From the NCBI GenBank assembly GCA_903884235.1, contig CAISEB010000037.1, positions 29,132 to 93,131 on the forward strand: DNA of 64,000 bases, read 5' to 3'. Source of the DNA: an uncultured Pseudomonadota bacterium. Its GTDB lineage: Bacteria > Pseudomonadota > Gammaproteobacteria > Steroidobacterales > Steroidobacteraceae. Under the pieces are notes generated by a model. It saw only the letters and a list, made by a program, of their open reading frames with translations, was not told the DNA's origin and ran no database searches. Position 1 is the first letter of the stretch, and every line of letters begins with the position of its first letter. A program made the translations under genes and the position numbers. Positions 63,440-64,000 of the stretch are shown piece by piece.

Positions 63440-64000
63440 GCCCACTACGCGGCTGGAGTCTCGCCACGCTGAGGCTTCCCCCGGTGACGGCCTGACCACC
63501 CTGCGATGACGCTGGCGGCGCCCGTCCCACTGAAGCAGATCCGAGATTGAGGGGGTCGGCTGCATCCACGGCGCCGAGATGCAAATCTCGAGTGCGGGGT
63601 GGGTGGCGCACATCGCCCTTGTCCCAGCCCCTTGAACGCCGTCCTAACTTAGCAAGACGAGACCCCGCGAGGGAACGCAGGGCAACCCGGCGCGTGACCG
63701 CGCTGCCTCGGGGTGCACGAAGCGGTCGCGCTCGCGCGCCCCGCGACGGCGAATTTCACGCGATTCCAGCACCGCGCCGTCCGGACGCCATCGATCGGCC
63801 CAAAAACGCCAACTGCGCGCGTCTTCCGCGAGGAAGTACTGCGCAGGTCATTCAGCTGCTCTAGCCTGCACTATGCATGAAGGACTGGATCTTCATGGTC
63901 ATGCGTACAAGTTTGGCGATGTCGGGGCGTGATGTCGATGCGCGACGGTGATTTTGCCGGCGGTTTGTGCGTTGGCGATCGATTGTCGAGCGCGGTATGC
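63440..64000. other. 561-base region without a recognisable gene
   Basis: No reading frame here has family features or a good ribosome binding site. It contains a 6-bp hairpin with a GCAA tetraloop (63575-63590), a larger candidate RNA fold (63662-63714), and, after about 63850, DNA with less strongly GC-biased triplet composition than the genes nearby. The final bases could be the upstream region of a gene beyond the window. Confidence 0.5.
63662..63714 (+). ncRNA. Candidate structured RNA (three-helix fold)
   Basis: ACCCCG (63662-63667) pairs with CGGGGT (63709-63714) and AG with CT just inside. Within lie two small hairpins: GGG-CAA-CCC (63680-63688) and CGCG-TGAC-CGCG (63691-63702). Together they resemble a closed three-way junction. 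No known RNA family matched and no promoter was identified; strand is a guess. Confidence 0.25.

Noticed and set aside
63440..63660. tRNA gene near a GGCGCC...GGCGC stretch
   Set aside because: No acceptor stem, T-loop or anticodon arm could be fitted.
63661..63730. c-di-GMP (GEMM) riboswitch
   Set aside because: A few bases (ACGCAGGGCAACC) resemble the motif, but the conserved second helix and tetraloop receptor order are not present.

Overview
This window is about 64 kb of very GC-rich (around 70%) bacterial chromosome, densely packed with housekeeping genes. The gene content points to a gammaproteobacterium of the Xanthomonadales/Nevskiales type. It has a lipid A branch (lpxA, lpxB, lpxD, kdsA), the rpsB-to-tilS block and the pyrG-kdsA-eno-ftsB block in Pseudomonas-like order, rseA/rseB anti-sigma-E genes, a csiV gene beside mfd, DUF4845 between lepB and rnc, and an rpfE-like gene beside recJ. 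This placement comes from gene content and order only. I saw no rRNA, tRNA, CRISPR array, prophage or recognisable insertion sequence.

Layout. (1) 1-1.24 kb, plus strand: the end of mfd, then a CsiV-like gene. (2) 17.76-1.25 kb, minus strand: one nearly gapless series from an SDHAF4-like gene and sdhCDAB-sdhE, through rpoE-rseA-rseB and a glutaredoxin-like gene, to lepA-lepB-DUF4845-rnc-era-recO-pdxJ-acpS-rlmD-nagZ. It ends with a PAS-GGDEF protein whose active site is degenerate. (3) 17.9-27.9 kb, mixed strands: ygfZ; lysS-prfB-recJ-rpfE; a Mth938-fold gene; surE-pcm-nlpD (no rpoS follows); an Smr gene; an enoyl-CoA isomerase-like gene. (4) 28.0 kb: a lone family 2 glycosyltransferase. (5) 55.9-28.96 kb, minus strand: rpsB-tsf-pyrH-frr-uppS-cdsA-dxr-rseP-bamA-skp-lpxD-fabZ-lpxA-lpxB-rnhB-dnaE-accA-tilS, a terminator hairpin, then pyrG-kdsA-eno-ftsB-ispDF-truD. 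(6) 56.2-62.0 kb, plus strand: map-glnD-dapC-dapD and a small membrane protein. (7) 62-63.4 kb: a parvulin-type prolyl isomerase and a small coiled-coil protein. (8) 63.44-64.0 kb: no recognisable gene, but possible RNA structure.

How the genes work together. The second and fifth blocks make the cell envelope and the translation machinery. LpxA/D/B with FabZ, KdsA, BamA, Skp and RseP build and monitor the outer membrane. IspDF, Dxr and UppS make the isoprenoid carrier, and CdsA and AccA supply phospholipid. RpoE-RseA-RseB and RseP, in separate blocks, form the sigma-E envelope-stress circuit. RpsB, Tsf, Frr, PrfB, LysS, LepA, Era, Rnc, RlmD and TruD serve translation.

The most notable observations are: a fused IspD-IspF gene that keeps a strong internal ribosome binding site in front of the IspF half; a GGDEF protein with a lost catalytic motif but an intact c-di-GMP inhibitory site; two different succinate dehydrogenase assembly factors flanking one sdh operon whose last gene overlaps rpoE; and a terminator-like hairpin directly before pyrG. 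Many gene junctions are 4-base start/stop overlaps, several with GTG or TTG starts.
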